Assembly: GCF_023734115.1 (NCBI RefSeq)
Contig: NZ_AP025737.1
Span: 2,418,001-2,482,000, forward strand
DNA from: Herbiconiux sp. L3-i23
GTDB taxonomy: Bacteria; Actinomycetota; Actinomycetes; Actinomycetales; Microbacteriaceae
Direction of reading: 5' to 3'
Length of the DNA stretch: 64,000 nt
The position numbers and the translations under genes are program-made. A model generated the notes under the pieces. That model saw only the letters and a program-made list of their open reading frames with translations, did not search any database and was not told the origin of the DNA. Of this stretch, positions 34,382 to 45,600 are shown piece after piece (position 1 is the stretch's first letter; every line of letters begins with the position of its first letter).

Positions 34382-35547
34382 GCCAGCGCGTCGGCCATCC
34401 GGTCGACGATTTCGACGAGGATCGCGCGCGACGTCGCGATGTTGAGGCGCACGTGCCCCTCGCCGACCTCACCGAACGCCGGCCCGCTGTTCACGCGCAC
34501 CTTCGCCTCGGCGAGCAGCACCTCGGAGACGTCGCCGACCACCGGGTAGGCCGTGAGGTCGAGCCAGGTGAGATAGGTGCCCTGCAGCGGGGCGATCGTG
34601 GCGAGCGGAAGGCGCTCCGCCAGACGCTGACGCAGGGCGAGGTGGTTGTCCTCGAGGTACCCGACGACCTGGTCGAGCCACGCCTCTCCCCCGCGATACG
34701 CGGCGGCACTCGCGCGGATACCGGGAGTGCTGGCGCCGTGACTCGCCATCGGGCCGATCCGCTGCCACACCTCGCGGTCGCGATCGGCCGAAAGGATCAG
34801 CTGCGCGCACTTCAGGCCCGGCAGGTTCCAGGCCTTCGAGGTCGACGTGGCGGTGACCGCGACGCGGGCGGCGGCATCGGACACGCTCGCGAACGGGATG
34901 TGCCGGTTGCCGAACAGGGTGAGGGGCGCGTGGATCTCGTCGGAGAAGACGCGACCGCCGCGCGCCTCCACCACCTCGGCGAGCGCCGCGAGCTCGTCGC
35001 GCGAGTAGACCTTGCCGGTCGGGTTGCCCGGGTTGGCGAGAATCACGAGGTCGGCCCCGGCGTCGAGCTCGGCGCCGATCCGGTCGAGATCGAGCGTGAA
35101 GCCGCCGTCGGCAGTGCGATGCATCGGCACCTGCACCACCTCGCGGCCGAGGTCGATGGGCACGAAGAGGAAGGGCATGTAGGCGGGCGTCGGCACGATG
35201 ACGGGCGCGCCCGGGGCCGAGAACTCGGTGATCGCGAGTTCGAGTCCGCGGATCACGTCGGCGATCGGGGCGACATCGGCGACGTCGATCTCGGTGTCGT
35301 AGCGGTGCGCGTACCACTCGGCGGTCGCCTCCGCCATCTCGCGCACCATCGCCGCCGACGGGTAGCCGAACTCGAAGCGCCGCGCCGACTCCTGCCACGC
35401 GTCGATCACGGCGGGCGCGGTGCCGAAGTCCATCTCGGCCACCCACGCGCCGAGCACGTCGGGGTGCTCGTGGTCCCACTTCACGCTGCCCCGGCCGCGC
35501 AGCTCGTCGGCGGTCAGCGAATCCCAGACCCCGGCGTACTCGTTCAT
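34378..35547 (-). CDS. MalY/PatB-type PLP-dependent aminotransferase (cystathionine beta-lyase)
   Basis: 389 residues, fold-type I PLP enzyme. The PLP lysine is in TSTSKAWNLPGLKCAQ. Other landmarks are the N-terminal WVAEMDFGTAPAV, LANPGNPTGKVYSRDEL and FSDEIHAPL. This is the MalY/PatB pattern of C-S lyases that cleave cystathionine or related thioethers. The ATG at 35547 follows AGGGAGA. It overlaps the convergent membrane gene at its 3' end. Substrate choice (cystathionine or cysteine conjugates) is open. Confidence 0.9.
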   Translation of the reverse strand: MNEYAGVWDSLTADELRGRGSVKWDHEHPDVLGAWVAEMDFGTAPAVIDAWQESARRFEFGYPSAAMVREMAEATAEWYAHRYDTEIDVADVAPIADVIRGLELAITEFSAPGAPVIVPTPAYMPFLFVPIDLGREVVQVPMHRTADGGFTLDLDRIGAELDAGADLVILANPGNPTGKVYSRDELAALAEVVEARGGRVFSDEIHAPLTLFGNRHIPFASVSDAAARVAVTATSTSKAWNLPGLKCAQLILSADRDREVWQRIGPMASHGASTPGIRASAAAYRGGEAWLDQVVGYLEDNHLALRQRLAERLPLATIAPLQGTYLTWLDLTAYPVVGDVSEVLLAEAKVRVNSGPAFGEVGEGHVRLNIATSRAILVEIVDRMADALA

Positions 35548-35669
35548 GCGGTCTCCCTGTCGACGACGTTCGGAAGTCAATCCTGACACCGCGATCGACA
35601 CGCCCGGCGGTCGCCGGGAACGCGGCGAGGCGACCCGGCGGCGTCCGAGGCGCGTGTGAGAGTCGACCC

Positions 35670-36305
35670 GTGCCGATGGATTTCACCGCGATCGACTTCG
35701 AGACCGCCAACCGTTCGAGCGCTTCGGCATGCTCCGTCGGGCTCGTGAAGGTGCGCGACGGTCGCGTCGTCGACACGGCGTCGTGGTTCATCCGCCCGCC
35801 GGCTCCGCACGACTGGTTCTCGGAATGGAACACCCGCATCCACGGCATCGAGGAGTGGCAGATCGCCGATGCCCTGCGCTGGGCCGACCAGCTCGACGAC
35901 CTCGTCGCCTTCGCCGGCGACGACGTATTCGTGGCCCACAACGCCGGATTCGACATGACCGTCATCAAGGCGGCGTGCGAGGCGAGCGGGCTCGTCACCC
36001 CCAGCTACTCGTACGTCTGCAGCCTGCAGGTCGCGCGCCGCACCTACCACCTCGACTCGTACAAGCTGCCCGTCGCCGCGATGGCCGCCGGCTTCGAGGA
36101 CTTCCGCCACCACGACGCCCTCGCCGACTCCGAGGCGTGCGCCGCGATCATGGTGCACGCGGCGAAGCGGCACGGGGTCGACAGCATCCACGACCTGGCG
36201 GCGATCACGAAGGCGAAGCTGGGCCGCATCGGCACCCCGATCGTCGAGCCCGTCGTGCCGGTAGCGCCTGTGGCGTCGGCAGTGGAAGTGGCCGCCGTCG
36301 CCTGA
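35670..36305 (+). CDS. DEDDh 3'-5' exonuclease (DNA polymerase III epsilon-like)
   Basis: 211 residues. Exo motif I is AIDFETAN, motif II HNAGFDMTVIK, and motif III HHDALADSEACA with the DEDDh histidine. A C-terminal Val/Pro/Ala-rich tail follows. Stand-alone proteins of this type trim DNA ends in repair or act as exoribonucleases. GTG 35670 or ATG 35676 could start it; nothing decides between them. Confidence 0.88.
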   Translation: MPMDFTAIDFETANRSSASACSVGLVKVRDGRVVDTASWFIRPPAPHDWFSEWNTRIHGIEEWQIADALRWADQLDDLVAFAGDDVFVAHNAGFDMTVIKAACEASGLVTPSYSYVCSLQVARRTYHLDSYKLPVAAMAAGFEDFRHHDALADSEACAAIMVHAAKRHGVDSIHDLAAITKAKLGRIGTPIVEPVVPVAPVASAVEVAAVA

Positions 36306-36397
36306 CCCGGCGCATCGCTCGCCGGCCTCCGCTCGACTCCCGTCTGGAGCCCAGGGAGACGGGAATAGGGTGAGCCCGATGGGTGCTGGAATTCCTC

Positions 36398-37855
36398 GTG
36401 ACTGAACCGCGAAGCGACCCCGCACCCGCCGAACGGATCTCGCGGGCGTCGGTCGGTCTGCGATCCGATCGCGGACCCATCCTGCTGGCGCTCATGCTGA
36501 GCACCGCGCTCGTCGCGCTCGACGCGACCATCCTCGCCACCGCGGTGCCCGCGATCGTCGACGACCTCGGCGGGTTCTCGCAGTTCCCGTGGCTGTTCTC
36601 GATCTACCTGCTCGCCCAGGCCGTGTCCACCCCCATCGCGGGCCGCCTCGCCGACGTGCTCGGCCGCAAGCCCGTCATGCTGTTCGGCATCGGACTCTTC
36701 CTGCTCGCCTCGGTGCTCTGCGGGTTCGCGTGGAGCATGCCGGCGCTCATCGTCTTCCGCCTGCTGCAAGGGCTCGGCGCCGGCGCGATCCAGCCGATCA
36801 GCATCACGATCGCCGGCGACATCTACACGCTGCGCGAGCGGGCCGTCGCGCAGGGATACATCGCGAGCGTGTGGGGCATCTCGTCGGTCGTCGGCCCTGC
36901 CCTCGGCGGCGTGTTCGCCGACTTCCTGTCGTGGCGCTGGATCTTCTTCGTCAACATCCCCCTGTGCCTCGTCGCCGGGTTCATCCTGTGGCGCAACTAC
37001 TCCGAGAAGGTCGAGCGCGGCACGCAGCGCATCGACTACCTCGGCGCGGCGCTGCTCGCCGCCGGCACGTCGCTGCTGATCCTCGGACTGCTCGAGGGAG
37101 GCGAGTCGTGGGCGTGGGATGCACCGATCAGCTTCGGGATCTTCGCCGCCTCCGCGCTGCTCCTCGTCGCGTTCGTGCTCGTCGAACGCAAGGTCGAGCA
37201 CCCGATCCTGCCCCTCTGGATCTTCCGCCGTCGCGTGCTCGTCGCCAGCAGCATCGTCTCGATGGGCGTCGGCGCGATCACCCTCGGTCTCTCGTCGTAC
37301 ATCCCGACCTTCTCGCAGGAGGTGCTGAGCGCCTCCGCGGTCATCGCCGGGTTCTCGCTCGCCGTGCTAACCCTCGGCTGGCCGGTCGCGGCGTCGCTCG
37401 CCGGGCGCCTCTACCTGCCGTTCGGCTTCCGCATCACGACCCTGATCGGGTCCGGGTTCGTCGTGGTCGGGACGGCCCTCATGCTGCTGCTCGGCGAAGC
37501 GTCGCAGGTGTGGGAGGTGGCGCTGTTCTGCCTCATCGTCGGCCTCGGCATGGGCCTCGTCGCCGCGCCCGCGCTGATCGCCGCGCAGACGAGCGTCGAC
37601 TGGAGCGCCCGTGGCGTCGTCACCGGTGCGAACATGTTCGCCCGGTCGATCGGCAGCGCTGTCGGCGTGGCGATCTTCGGGGCCATCGTCAACGGCGCCG
37701 CCGGTGACGCGACGTCGACGCCGTCGCCCGCGGAGCTGGCGTCCGGCATGCACACGGTCTTCCTTGTGATCACCGCGATCGCCGTCGCCCTGCTCGTCGC
37801 CTCGGCGTTCATGCCGAAGCACGTCGCCGAGCCGGCCCCGGCTCCCGCCGGCTGA
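36398..37855 (+). CDS. MFS multidrug exporter, DHA2 (14-helix) family
   Basis: About 485 residues, with 14 predicted membrane helices. Motif A is GRLADVLGRKPVML, and the first helix has ALDATILATAVPAI, the DHA2 signature with an early acidic residue. A proton-driven drug or metabolite exporter is expected; the substrate is unknown. GTG 36398 is preferred, with GTG 36383 as an alternative. No regulator is adjacent. Confidence 0.9.
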   Translation: MTEPRSDPAPAERISRASVGLRSDRGPILLALMLSTALVALDATILATAVPAIVDDLGGFSQFPWLFSIYLLAQAVSTPIAGRLADVLGRKPVMLFGIGLFLLASVLCGFAWSMPALIVFRLLQGLGAGAIQPISITIAGDIYTLRERAVAQGYIASVWGISSVVGPALGGVFADFLSWRWIFFVNIPLCLVAGFILWRNYSEKVERGTQRIDYLGAALLAAGTSLLILGLLEGGESWAWDAPISFGIFAASALLLVAFVLVERKVEHPILPLWIFRRRVLVASSIVSMGVGAITLGLSSYIPTFSQEVLSASAVIAGFSLAVLTLGWPVAASLAGRLYLPFGFRITTLIGSGFVVVGTALMLLLGEASQVWEVALFCLIVGLGMGLVAAPALIAAQTSVDWSARGVVTGANMFARSIGSAVGVAIFGAIVNGAAGDATSTPSPAELASGMHTVFLVITAIAVALLVASAFMPKHVAEPAPAPAG

Positions 37856-37911
37856 CTCGCCAGTCCACCCCGTGTCCGGCGCTGCGGACGGAGTGAAGTG
37901 GGCGAGTCGCC
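37856..37911. repeat. Degenerate copy of the CCCACTTC repeat (family B)
   Basis: GACTCGCCAGTCCACCCCG pairs imperfectly with GTGAAGTGGGCGAGTC at the other end, as in the clearer copies at 39564-39937. It follows the MFS gene stop. Confidence 0.5.
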
Positions 37912-37981
37912 TCAGCGGTTCTCGGGGACGGGTGGCGCGCCGACGGTGCCGATGTCCGAGGCACGGGAGACACTGACGGAC

Positions 37982-39502
37982 ATGGAGATCGTCGTCACCC
38001 TCATCGTCAGCCTGATCGTCGGCATCGCGCTCGGCGGCCTGGTCGGCTGGATGCTCGCGAACCGCGCGCGCCCTGCGCAGGTCGTGGGTGAAGACCCCGC
38101 GGTCGTCGAGCTGCGGCACGGCGCCGAGCTCGCCCAGCTGCGGGCCGAAGAGGCGAGCCTGCGGGCGGCGATCGAGCGCGACCACATCGCACTGCGCAAC
38201 GACGAGTCGGCTCGCGCGGCCGAGACCCACGCGCGACTCCAGGCGCAGATCGCCGGGCTCCGCTCCGAGGTCGACGGCCTGCAGCGCGAGATCGGCGGAC
38301 ACCACGACCGCTACCGCGACCTGGTCGAGCGTCACCAGCGCGAGCAGACCGAGCAGAAGCAGCGCGACGCCATCGAGAGCAAGGTGCTGCAGGCACTGAC
38401 GCCGGTGCAGGAGTCGCTGCGCACCATGCAGGCGAAGGTCGCCGATATCGAGACCCAGCGTTCGCTGCAGCACGGCGAGATCGCGCAGCAGCTGCGCACG
38501 GCCGCCGAGTCCGAGGAGCGCCTGCGCAGCACCGCCGAGTCGCTCGCCTCCGCACTGCGCTCCAACAGCACCCGCGGAGTGTGGGGCGAGACTCAGCTGC
38601 GCAGCGTCGTCGAGGCCGCCGGTCTACTGCACCGCGTCGACTTCGACGTGCAGGCGAGCATCAGCACCGACGCGGGCGCCGGTCGCCCTGACATGGTCAT
38701 CAACCTGCCGGGCGGCAAGAGCATCGCGGTCGACGCGAAGGTTCCGTTCAACTCCTACCTCGAAGCCGCCGCCATCCCGGCGACCGCGAGCGACGCCGAG
38801 CTGGCTCGCAAGGCGACCCTGCTCAAGGCGCACGTGAAGGCGGTCCGCGACCACATCAACACTCTCGGCAGCAAGACCTACTGGGAGGGCCTCGACGCCA
38901 GCCCCGAGATGGTCATCGCCTTCATCCCGAGCGAGTCGCTGGTCTCGTCGGCACTCGAGGCAGACCCGACGATCATGGAGTACGCGTTCGCCCGCCGTGT
39001 GGCGCTGTCGTCGCCGGTGACGCTGTGGTCGGTGCTCAAGACCGTGGCATTCAGCTGGCAGCAGGACGTCGTCACGCAAGAGGCGAAGAGTCTGTTCGAC
39101 CTGAGCCGCGAGCTGTACGGCCGCCTGTCGACGATGGCGAACCACATCGCGAAGCTCGGCCGCTCGATCGAGAGCAGTGTCAAGACCTACAACAGCTTCG
39201 TGGGCTCGCTCGAGCGCCAGGTGCTGCCGTCGGCCCGCAAGCTGAACGCACTGGACGAGTCGAAGATCCTGCCCGCGCTCGACGGCATCGAGGAGGCTCC
39301 GCGCGAGCTGACCGCCTTCGAGCTGACCAGCTCCGGCGACTCCTCCGCAGCAGCCGCCGCGGCCGCGTCGAAGCCGGCGGCGAAGCCCAGCGATCGGGTC
39401 GCCCTCGAACTCGACGCGGTCTCCCCGCACCAGCCCGAACTGATCGACTTCTCGGCCGAGGCCATCGACGCCGCGCCGGAGGACGAAGCCAAGTCCGCCT
39501 GA
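37982..39502 (+). CDS. rmuC: DNA recombination protein RmuC
   Basis: 506 residues. One N-terminal membrane helix (VVTLIVSLIVGIALGGLVGW), a long coiled coil to about residue 200, then the RmuC nuclease-like domain with GVWGETQLRSVVEAAGL and VDAKVPFNSYLEA, and a disordered acidic tail. RmuC limits inversions and rearrangements at repeats. ATG 37982 is used, as it leads directly into the membrane helix. Its gene is followed by the densest short-repeat cluster of the window. Confidence 0.93.
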   Translation: MEIVVTLIVSLIVGIALGGLVGWMLANRARPAQVVGEDPAVVELRHGAELAQLRAEEASLRAAIERDHIALRNDESARAAETHARLQAQIAGLRSEVDGLQREIGGHHDRYRDLVERHQREQTEQKQRDAIESKVLQALTPVQESLRTMQAKVADIETQRSLQHGEIAQQLRTAAESEERLRSTAESLASALRSNSTRGVWGETQLRSVVEAAGLLHRVDFDVQASISTDAGAGRPDMVINLPGGKSIAVDAKVPFNSYLEAAAIPATASDAELARKATLLKAHVKAVRDHINTLGSKTYWEGLDASPEMVIAFIPSESLVSSALEADPTIMEYAFARRVALSSPVTLWSVLKTVAFSWQQDVVTQEAKSLFDLSRELYGRLSTMANHIAKLGRSIESSVKTYNSFVGSLERQVLPSARKLNALDESKILPALDGIEEAPRELTAFELTSSGDSSAAAAAAASKPAAKPSDRVALELDAVSPHQPELIDFSAEAIDAAPEDEAKSA

Positions 39503-39558
39503 CGCTCCGCGCCGACCTGCTGACTCGGCTGGCGGCGCTCAGCCGGGCCGAGGTGCCC

Positions 39559-39937
39559 TGCTGACTCGTCCACTTCGCCCCGTCCACAGACCGCATCACG
39601 GGGCGAAGTGGGCAACTCAACCCGGGCGCGAGCGGGACCACTGCGCCTGAGCAGGGACGAGGTGCCCAGATCTGCGGGTGTTCAGCGCGAAACACCCACA
39701 GAACTCGGCACCTCGACCGCATTGGCCCCCTGCTGACTCGCCCACTTCGCCCCGTCCACAGACCACAACACGGGGTGAAGTGGGCAACTCAGCCCGGGCA
39801 CGAGCAGGCTCACGGCGCCTCAGCCCGAACGAGGTACCCAGATCTGCGGGTGTTCAGCGCGAAACACCCGCAGAACTCGGCACCTCAGTCGCCCACTTCG
39901 ACCCGTGCGCAGGCCGCGGGAAGGGGTGAAGTGGGCG
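39559..39937. repeat. Cluster of alternating family A and family B palindromes
   Basis: Family B hairpins (CCACTTCGCCCC / GGGGCGAAGTGG) lie at about 39564-39616, 39734-39790 and 39888-39937. Family A hairpins (GAGGTGCCCAG / GGCACCTC, with the GGGTGTT...AACACCC inner stem) lie at 39659-39714 and 39831-39886. The A-B pair repeats with a period near 172 bp. The whole 437-bp gap between rmuC and glpX is made of these; no gene is seen. Confidence 0.85.
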
Positions 39938-39939
39938 AA

Positions 39940-40923
39940 TCAGATCCACTTCTCGGCGAGGTGGTCGGCGATCACGCGTCGGATCGTGCCCGAGCGCGAG
40001 CGCAGGACGATCGATTCGGTGCGGATGATCGGTCCGAGTTTGCGGACACCCTCGACCAGTCCGCCGTCGGTGACTCCCGTCGCCACGAAGAACGTGTTCT
40101 CGCTGCGCACCAGCTCGTCGGCCTCGTATACGTGGTCGAACTTCAGCCCGGCGGCGAGTCCGTTCTCGCGTTCGACGTCGTCGCGCGGCGCGAGCCGCCC
40201 CTGGATGAATCCGCCGAGAGCCTTGATCGCGCACGCGGTCGCGACGCCCTCGGGGCTGCCACCGGTGCCGACGCAGAGGTCGATGCGCGTCTCGTACCGG
40301 GCCGCGTTGATGCCACCCGCGACGTCACCGTCGAGCAGCAGCCGAGTTCCGGCCCCGGCCTCACGGATATCGGCCACGAGCCGCTCGTGCCGCGGCCGGT
40401 CGAGCACCGCGACGACGATGTCGCCCACGTCCTTGCCCTTCGCCTTCGCGAGCGCACGGATGTTCTCGCCGATCGGCTTGCGGATATCCACGACGCCGAT
40501 CCCCTCAGCGCCGCAGACGATTTTGTCCATGTAGAACACGCTGGAGGCGTCGAGCATGGATCCGCGGTCGGACACCGCGATCATCGACAGCGCGTTCGGG
40601 CGCCCGGCGGCCGTCAGCGAGGTGCCGTCGATCGGATCGACGGCGATATCGCACGAGGGTCCGCGCCCGTTCCCCACGTGCTCGCCGTTGAAGAGCATCG
40701 GCGCCTTGTCCTTCTCGCCCTCGCCGATCACGACGACGCCGTCGAAGTTGACGGTGCCGAGGAACTTGCGCATCGCATCCACCGCGGCCTTGTCGGCGGC
40801 GTTCTTGTCACCGCGACCGATGAACGGCACCGCGCGGATGGCGGCGGCCTCGGTGGCGCGCACCAGCTCCATCGCGAGATTCCGATCGGGGTGCGAATAC
40901 ACGAGATTCTTCGGATCGTCCAC
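39940..40923 (-). CDS. glpX: Fructose-1,6-bisphosphatase, class II
   Basis: 327 residues. Class II signatures are GEGEKDKAPMLFNGE, then DIAVDPIDGTS (metal and phosphate binding) and GGSPEG. It removes the 1-phosphate from fructose 1,6-bisphosphate in gluconeogenesis. GTG 40923 has GGAGGG upstream; the 10-codon extension is not used. It is divergent from class II aldolase (143-bp gap), so consecutive gluconeogenic steps share a promoter region. Confidence 0.96.
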   Translation of the reverse strand: MDDPKNLVYSHPDRNLAMELVRATEAAAIRAVPFIGRGDKNAADKAAVDAMRKFLGTVNFDGVVVIGEGEKDKAPMLFNGEHVGNGRGPSCDIAVDPIDGTSLTAAGRPNALSMIAVSDRGSMLDASSVFYMDKIVCGAEGIGVVDIRKPIGENIRALAKAKGKDVGDIVVAVLDRPRHERLVADIREAGAGTRLLLDGDVAGGINAARYETRIDLCVGTGGSPEGVATACAIKALGGFIQGRLAPRDDVERENGLAAGLKFDHVYEADELVRSENTFFVATGVTDGGLVEGVRKLGPIIRTESIVLRSRSGTIRRVIADHLAEKWI

Positions 40924-41066
40924 GGTCGCCCTCCTTCGGGAGCCGGTCGGCATCGACCGCCACGATCACCATAGCTGTGACCATCGTCCCGAGGCAGGGG
41001 TGGGGGCGCTCAGTAGACTCGAACGGAACCGCGTCAGCGGCCCCAGGGACACTCAGGAGAGATTCC

Positions 41067-42092
<1,026 letters not shown>

Positions 42093-42111
42093 CCAGCAGT
42101 CCCCTCTGCTG

Positions 42112-42141
42112 AAGGCCCGTCCCATTCGTGGGGCGGGCCTT
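42112..42141 (+). terminator. Rho-independent-type terminator of fba
   Basis: AAGGCCCGTCCC and GGGGCGGGCCTT form a 12-bp stem (one G-T pair) with a 6-base loop, followed by a short T-containing stretch. Confidence 0.75.
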
Positions 42142-42177
42142 CGTCGTTCAGGGGTCAGGCCACCGCGGGCCCCCTGC

Positions 42178-42285
42178 GTGCACGGATCAGGACCCACAGG
42201 CCGACACGCCGATCAGCAGGGCCGGATCGGTCCTGATCCGCGCGCGATCTCCTGATCCGTGCACACGATCCTGATCCGTGCACAC
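42178..42285. repeat. Nested ATCAGGA family repeats (family D)
   Basis: GTGCACGGATCAGGA (42178-42192) pairs with CCTGATCCGTGCAC, which occurs twice at the right end (about 42250-42264 and 42270-42283). An inner GATCGGTCCTGATC element lies at about 42224. The organisation matches the copy at 20090. It fills the gap between fba and the DUF6264-type gene. Confidence 0.75.
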
Positions 42286-42330
42286 GGCGGGGAGGGCCGG
42301 AGCGTCGGCAGGCCTGCCGGACGGGTCGGG

Positions 42331-42867
42331 TCAGGGCGCTGTGGTGGCGGCGTCCTGCATCTGCTGGTCGACGTAAGCCGCGAAGCCCGGGTCGCCGAAG
42401 ATCGCGAACGCGAGCAGCACCATCATCACGAGCGTCGCGACCACCCCCGCGCTGAGCGGGATCCAGAACGAGATGCGGCCGCGGCGCAGGTTCGCAAGTG
42501 TCAGTGCGACGGCGGCGAGCAGCAGCAGCACCTGGGTGATGTTGATGGCGACGCCGATGCTCGAGGCGAGCGAGTCGGAGGTGTACGCACCCAACCCGGC
42601 CGCCGTGTAGGTGCTCTGCAGGGTTCCGGCGAGATCGAGCATCGGGGGGATGCCGGTGATCACATTGAAGGCGGCCAGCACGAGCAGTCCGTAGCTGAGG
42701 ATGCGATCCCAGCGACGACCGCCCGCGGAGTCGGCGGCAGCATCTTCGGCCGGCGGCTGCGGCGGCACCGTCTCCTGCGGCTCGGGCTTCTCGGGCGCCG
42801 GCGGGTCGGGCACCGGCGCGTACTCGCCCCAACGCGGAGCGGGACCGGAGGTCGGTCGATCGCTCAC
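42331..42867 (-). CDS. DUF6264-like membrane protein
   Basis: 178 residues. A Pro-rich N-terminal tail (about 1-50) is followed by three membrane helices and an acidic/Gln-rich end. The layout and the position after ispH fit the actinobacterial DUF6264 group, of unknown role. The GTG start overlaps the ispH stop (GTGA). Confidence 0.7.
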   Translation of the reverse strand: MSDRPTSGPAPRWGEYAPVPDPPAPEKPEPQETVPPQPPAEDAAADSAGGRRWDRILSYGLLVLAAFNVITGIPPMLDLAGTLQSTYTAAGLGAYTSDSLASSIGVAINITQVLLLLAAVALTLANLRRGRISFWIPLSAGVVATLVMMVLLAFAIFGDPGFAAYVDQQMQDAATTAP

Positions 42868-44003
42868 GCGCGCGGCCCGTCCGCCCCGGTCGACGGCAGC
42901 GCCTGCGCGCGGCCGCGCCCGCCGAGGGCACGGGAGTCCTGCTTGCCGCTGATGTCGCGGCGCAGCTCCTTGGGCAGCGAGAAGACGAGGTCCTCCTCTG
43001 CCGTGGTGACGGTCTCGACGTCGCCGTATCCGGCACCCGCGAGCTCGTCGAGGAGCTCCTGCACGAGCTCTTCGGGCACCGAGGCGCCGCTGGTGACGCC
43101 GACCGTCTCGACCCCGTCGAGCCACTCCTGCTTGACCTCGCTGGCGTAGTCGACGCGATACGCGGCCTTGGCGCCGTACTCGAGCGCGACCTCGACGAGG
43201 CGCACCGAGTTGGACGAGTTCGAGGATCCGACGACGATCACGAGGTCGGCGTCGCGCGCCACCTTCTTGATGGCGACCTGGCGGTTCTGGGTGGCGTAGC
43301 AGATGTCGTCGCTCGGCGGGTCCTGAAGGTTCGGGAAGCGCTCGCGCAGGCGGCGGACCGTCTCCATCGTCTCGTCGACCGACAGCGTGGTCTGCGACAG
43401 CCACACCACCTTGTCCGGGTCCTTCACGACGACGGTGTTGACCTCGTCGGGCGACCCGACGAGTGTCACGTGATCGGGTGCCTCCCCCGCGGTCCCCTCG
43501 ACCTCTTCGTGGCCCTCGTGGCCGACGAGCAGGATCTCGAAGTCGTCCCGCGCGAATCGCACGGCCTCGCGGTGCACCTTGGTGACGAGCGGGCAGGTGG
43601 CGTCGATGGCGTGCAGCCCGCGGTCCGCGGCGCCCTGGACGACGGCGGGCGAGACTCCGTGGGCGCTGAAGACGATGTGCTCGCCCTGCGGCACCTCGTC
43701 GACCTCGTCGACGAAGACGGCGCCCTTCTTCTCGAGCTCGGTGACGACGTGGATGTTGTGCACGATCTGCTTGCGCACGTACACCGGCGCACCGTAGTGC
43801 TCGAGGGCCTTCTCGACCGCGATGACCGCCCGGTCGACGCCGGCGCAGTAGCCGCGGGGCGCGGCCAGCAGCACCCGCTTGGAACCGGTGACGGGGGTGT
43901 CGACTAATCTGTTCCGCGAATCGGGCCCGCTCGTGACGCCGGAATCCGGTGCAGCCGTCGCCGGGACGCGCGGCATCCCGAGTCCGATCGTGGCGTTGCT
44001 CAC
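42864..44003 (-). CDS. ispH: 4-hydroxy-3-methylbut-2-enyl diphosphate reductase
   Basis: 379 residues. The three [4Fe-4S] cysteines are in [16 protein letters not shown] and [11 protein letters not shown]; substrate histidines are in HNIHVV and FSAHGVSP. It makes IPP and DMAPP in the last step of the MEP pathway. The N-terminal 40 residues are a family-variable extension. GTG 44003 is used; an internal ATG nine codons on is an alternative. It is divergent from xseA. Confidence 0.96.
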   Translation of the reverse strand: MSNATIGLGMPRVPATAAPDSGVTSGPDSRNRLVDTPVTGSKRVLLAAPRGYCAGVDRAVIAVEKALEHYGAPVYVRKQIVHNIHVVTELEKKGAVFVDEVDEVPQGEHIVFSAHGVSPAVVQGAADRGLHAIDATCPLVTKVHREAVRFARDDFEILLVGHEGHEEVEGTAGEAPDHVTLVGSPDEVNTVVVKDPDKVVWLSQTTLSVDETMETVRRLRERFPNLQDPPSDDICYATQNRQVAIKKVARDADLVIVVGSSNSSNSVRLVEVALEYGAKAAYRVDYASEVKQEWLDGVETVGVTSGASVPEELVQELLDELAGAGYGDVETVTTAEEDLVFSLPKELRRDISGKQDSRALGGRGRAQALPSTGADGPRA

Positions 44004-44087
44004 CCCTCGATTGTAAGTGCCGTGGGTGATGAGCAGCCTGGCAACGACAGTCGCCCCGCACGGGGCGCTCACGAGAAAGCGGCACCG

Positions 44088-45350
44088 ATGACCGACGCCC
44101 CTCCCACCGCCGACGCCCCGTGGCCGGTCGGCCTGCTCGCCGCCAAGCTCAAGGGCTATCTCGACCGGCTCGGCTCGGCATGGGTCGAGGGCGAGATCAC
44201 CCAGTGGGGCATCTCGGGCGGCAACGTCTACGGCAAGCTGAAAGACCCCGACGCCGACGTGACCGTCGGCTTCACGATCTGGTCGTCGGTCAAGTCGCGC
44301 ATCCCGTCGGACCTGAAGCAGGGCGACCGGGTGGTGGCGCTGATCAAGCCGAGCTACTGGCTCAAGGGCGGCAGCCTCACCATGCAGGTCTTCGACATGA
44401 AGCACGTGGGGCTCGGCGACCTGCTCGAGCGGCTCGAGCGCCTGCGCGCCACTCTCGCGGCGGAAGGGCTTTTCGCGGCGGAGCGCAAGAAACCGCTGCC
44501 TTTCCTCCCCGGCGTCGTGGGCCTGGTCACGGGTCGCGACTCCGACGCCGAGAAGGACGTGCTGCGCAACGCGCACCTGCGCTGGCCCGCGGTCACCTTC
44601 CGCACCGTCTACGCGGCGGTGCAGGGCGATCGGTCGGCGCGCGAGGTCGCGGCCGCCGTCCGCCGCCTCGACGCCGATCCCGAGGTCGAGGTCATCATCG
44701 TCGCGCGCGGCGGCGGCGACTTCCAGAACCTCCTGCCGTTCAGCGACGAGGCGCTGATGCGTGCGGTCGCGGAGTGCTCGACGCCGGTGGTCAGCGCCAT
44801 CGGTCACGAGGCCGACCGTCCCCTTCTCGACGAGGTCGCCGACCTTCGCGCTTCCACGCCGACCGACGCGGCGAAGCGGGTCATCCCCGACGTCTCGGAA
44901 GAGCTGGCGCGTGTCGAGCAGGCGCGGGCACGCATCCGCAGCCGCGTCACCCACCGCGTGTCCATCGAGGTCGACCGCATCGCGGCCCTCCGCTCCCGCC
45001 CCGCGCTCGCGCGCACCACCTGGATCGTCGACACGCGCGCCGACGAGCTGACCCGTTGGGTGGCCCGCGGCTCCGAGCTCGCTACCCGCGCGATCGAACG
45101 AGCCGACAACGTGACGAGCGAGCTGAAGGGCCGCCTCACCGCGCTCTCACCGCACAGCACCCTCGCGCGCGGCTACGCCATCGCTCTCACCGACGAGGGG
45201 CACGTGGTCCGCGGGGTGTCCGACGCACCGGCCGGGGCGGCCCTGCATCTGCGACTCACCGACGGCACGATCGGCGCGACCAGCACGGGCGCCGTCGACA
45301 GCGGCTCGGCGACCGACGCGGCGCAGGCCGGCGTCGGTGGCGCTCGTTAA
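44088..45350 (+). CDS. xseA: Exodeoxyribonuclease VII large subunit
   Basis: 420 residues. N-terminal OB fold ([18 protein letters not shown]), catalytic region with [17 protein letters not shown] and [24 protein letters not shown], then the long coiled coil and LARGYAI near the end. It degrades single-stranded DNA with XseB. ATG 44088 is the start; only a weak RBS is visible. It lies 10 bp before xseB. Confidence 0.96.
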   Translation: MTDAPPTADAPWPVGLLAAKLKGYLDRLGSAWVEGEITQWGISGGNVYGKLKDPDADVTVGFTIWSSVKSRIPSDLKQGDRVVALIKPSYWLKGGSLTMQVFDMKHVGLGDLLERLERLRATLAAEGLFAAERKKPLPFLPGVVGLVTGRDSDAEKDVLRNAHLRWPAVTFRTVYAAVQGDRSAREVAAAVRRLDADPEVEVIIVARGGGDFQNLLPFSDEALMRAVAECSTPVVSAIGHEADRPLLDEVADLRASTPTDAAKRVIPDVSEELARVEQARARIRSRVTHRVSIEVDRIAALRSRPALARTTWIVDTRADELTRWVARGSELATRAIERADNVTSELKGRLTALSPHSTLARGYAIALTDEGHVVRGVSDAPAGAALHLRLTDGTIGATSTGAVDSGSATDAAQAGVGGAR

Positions 45351-45360
45351 GATGGAGGCC

Positions 45361-45600
45361 ATGCCCGCAACGCCCCCGGTTCCCGTCGAACAGCTCAGCT
45401 ACGAGCAGGCGCGCGACGAACTCGTGCACGTGGTCGGCGAGCTCGAGCAGGGCGCCGAGACCCTCGAACGCTCCCTCGAACTGTGGGAGCGCGGCGAGGC
45501 GCTCGCGCGCCGGTGCGAGGAGTGGCTGATCGGTGCGCGTCAACGCCTCGACGCCGCTCGCGCCGCGCAGCAGGGCACCGGTTCCGGAGACGGTCGCTGA
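45361..45600 (+). CDS. xseB: Exodeoxyribonuclease VII small subunit
   Basis: 79 residues, the two-helix XseB fold: [20 protein letters not shown], then [22 protein letters not shown]. It binds the XseA coiled coil. ATG 45361 follows GGAGG. The stop overlaps the start of the next gene (TGATG). Confidence 0.95.
   Translation: MPATPPVPVEQLSYEQARDELVHVVGELEQGAETLERSLELWERGEALARRCEEWLIGARQRLDAARAAQQGTGSGDGR

Noticed and set aside
32794-35586. 930-codon open frame across ychF and the MalY-type gene
   Set aside because: Antisense to two well-supported genes, low-complexity translation, no RBS.
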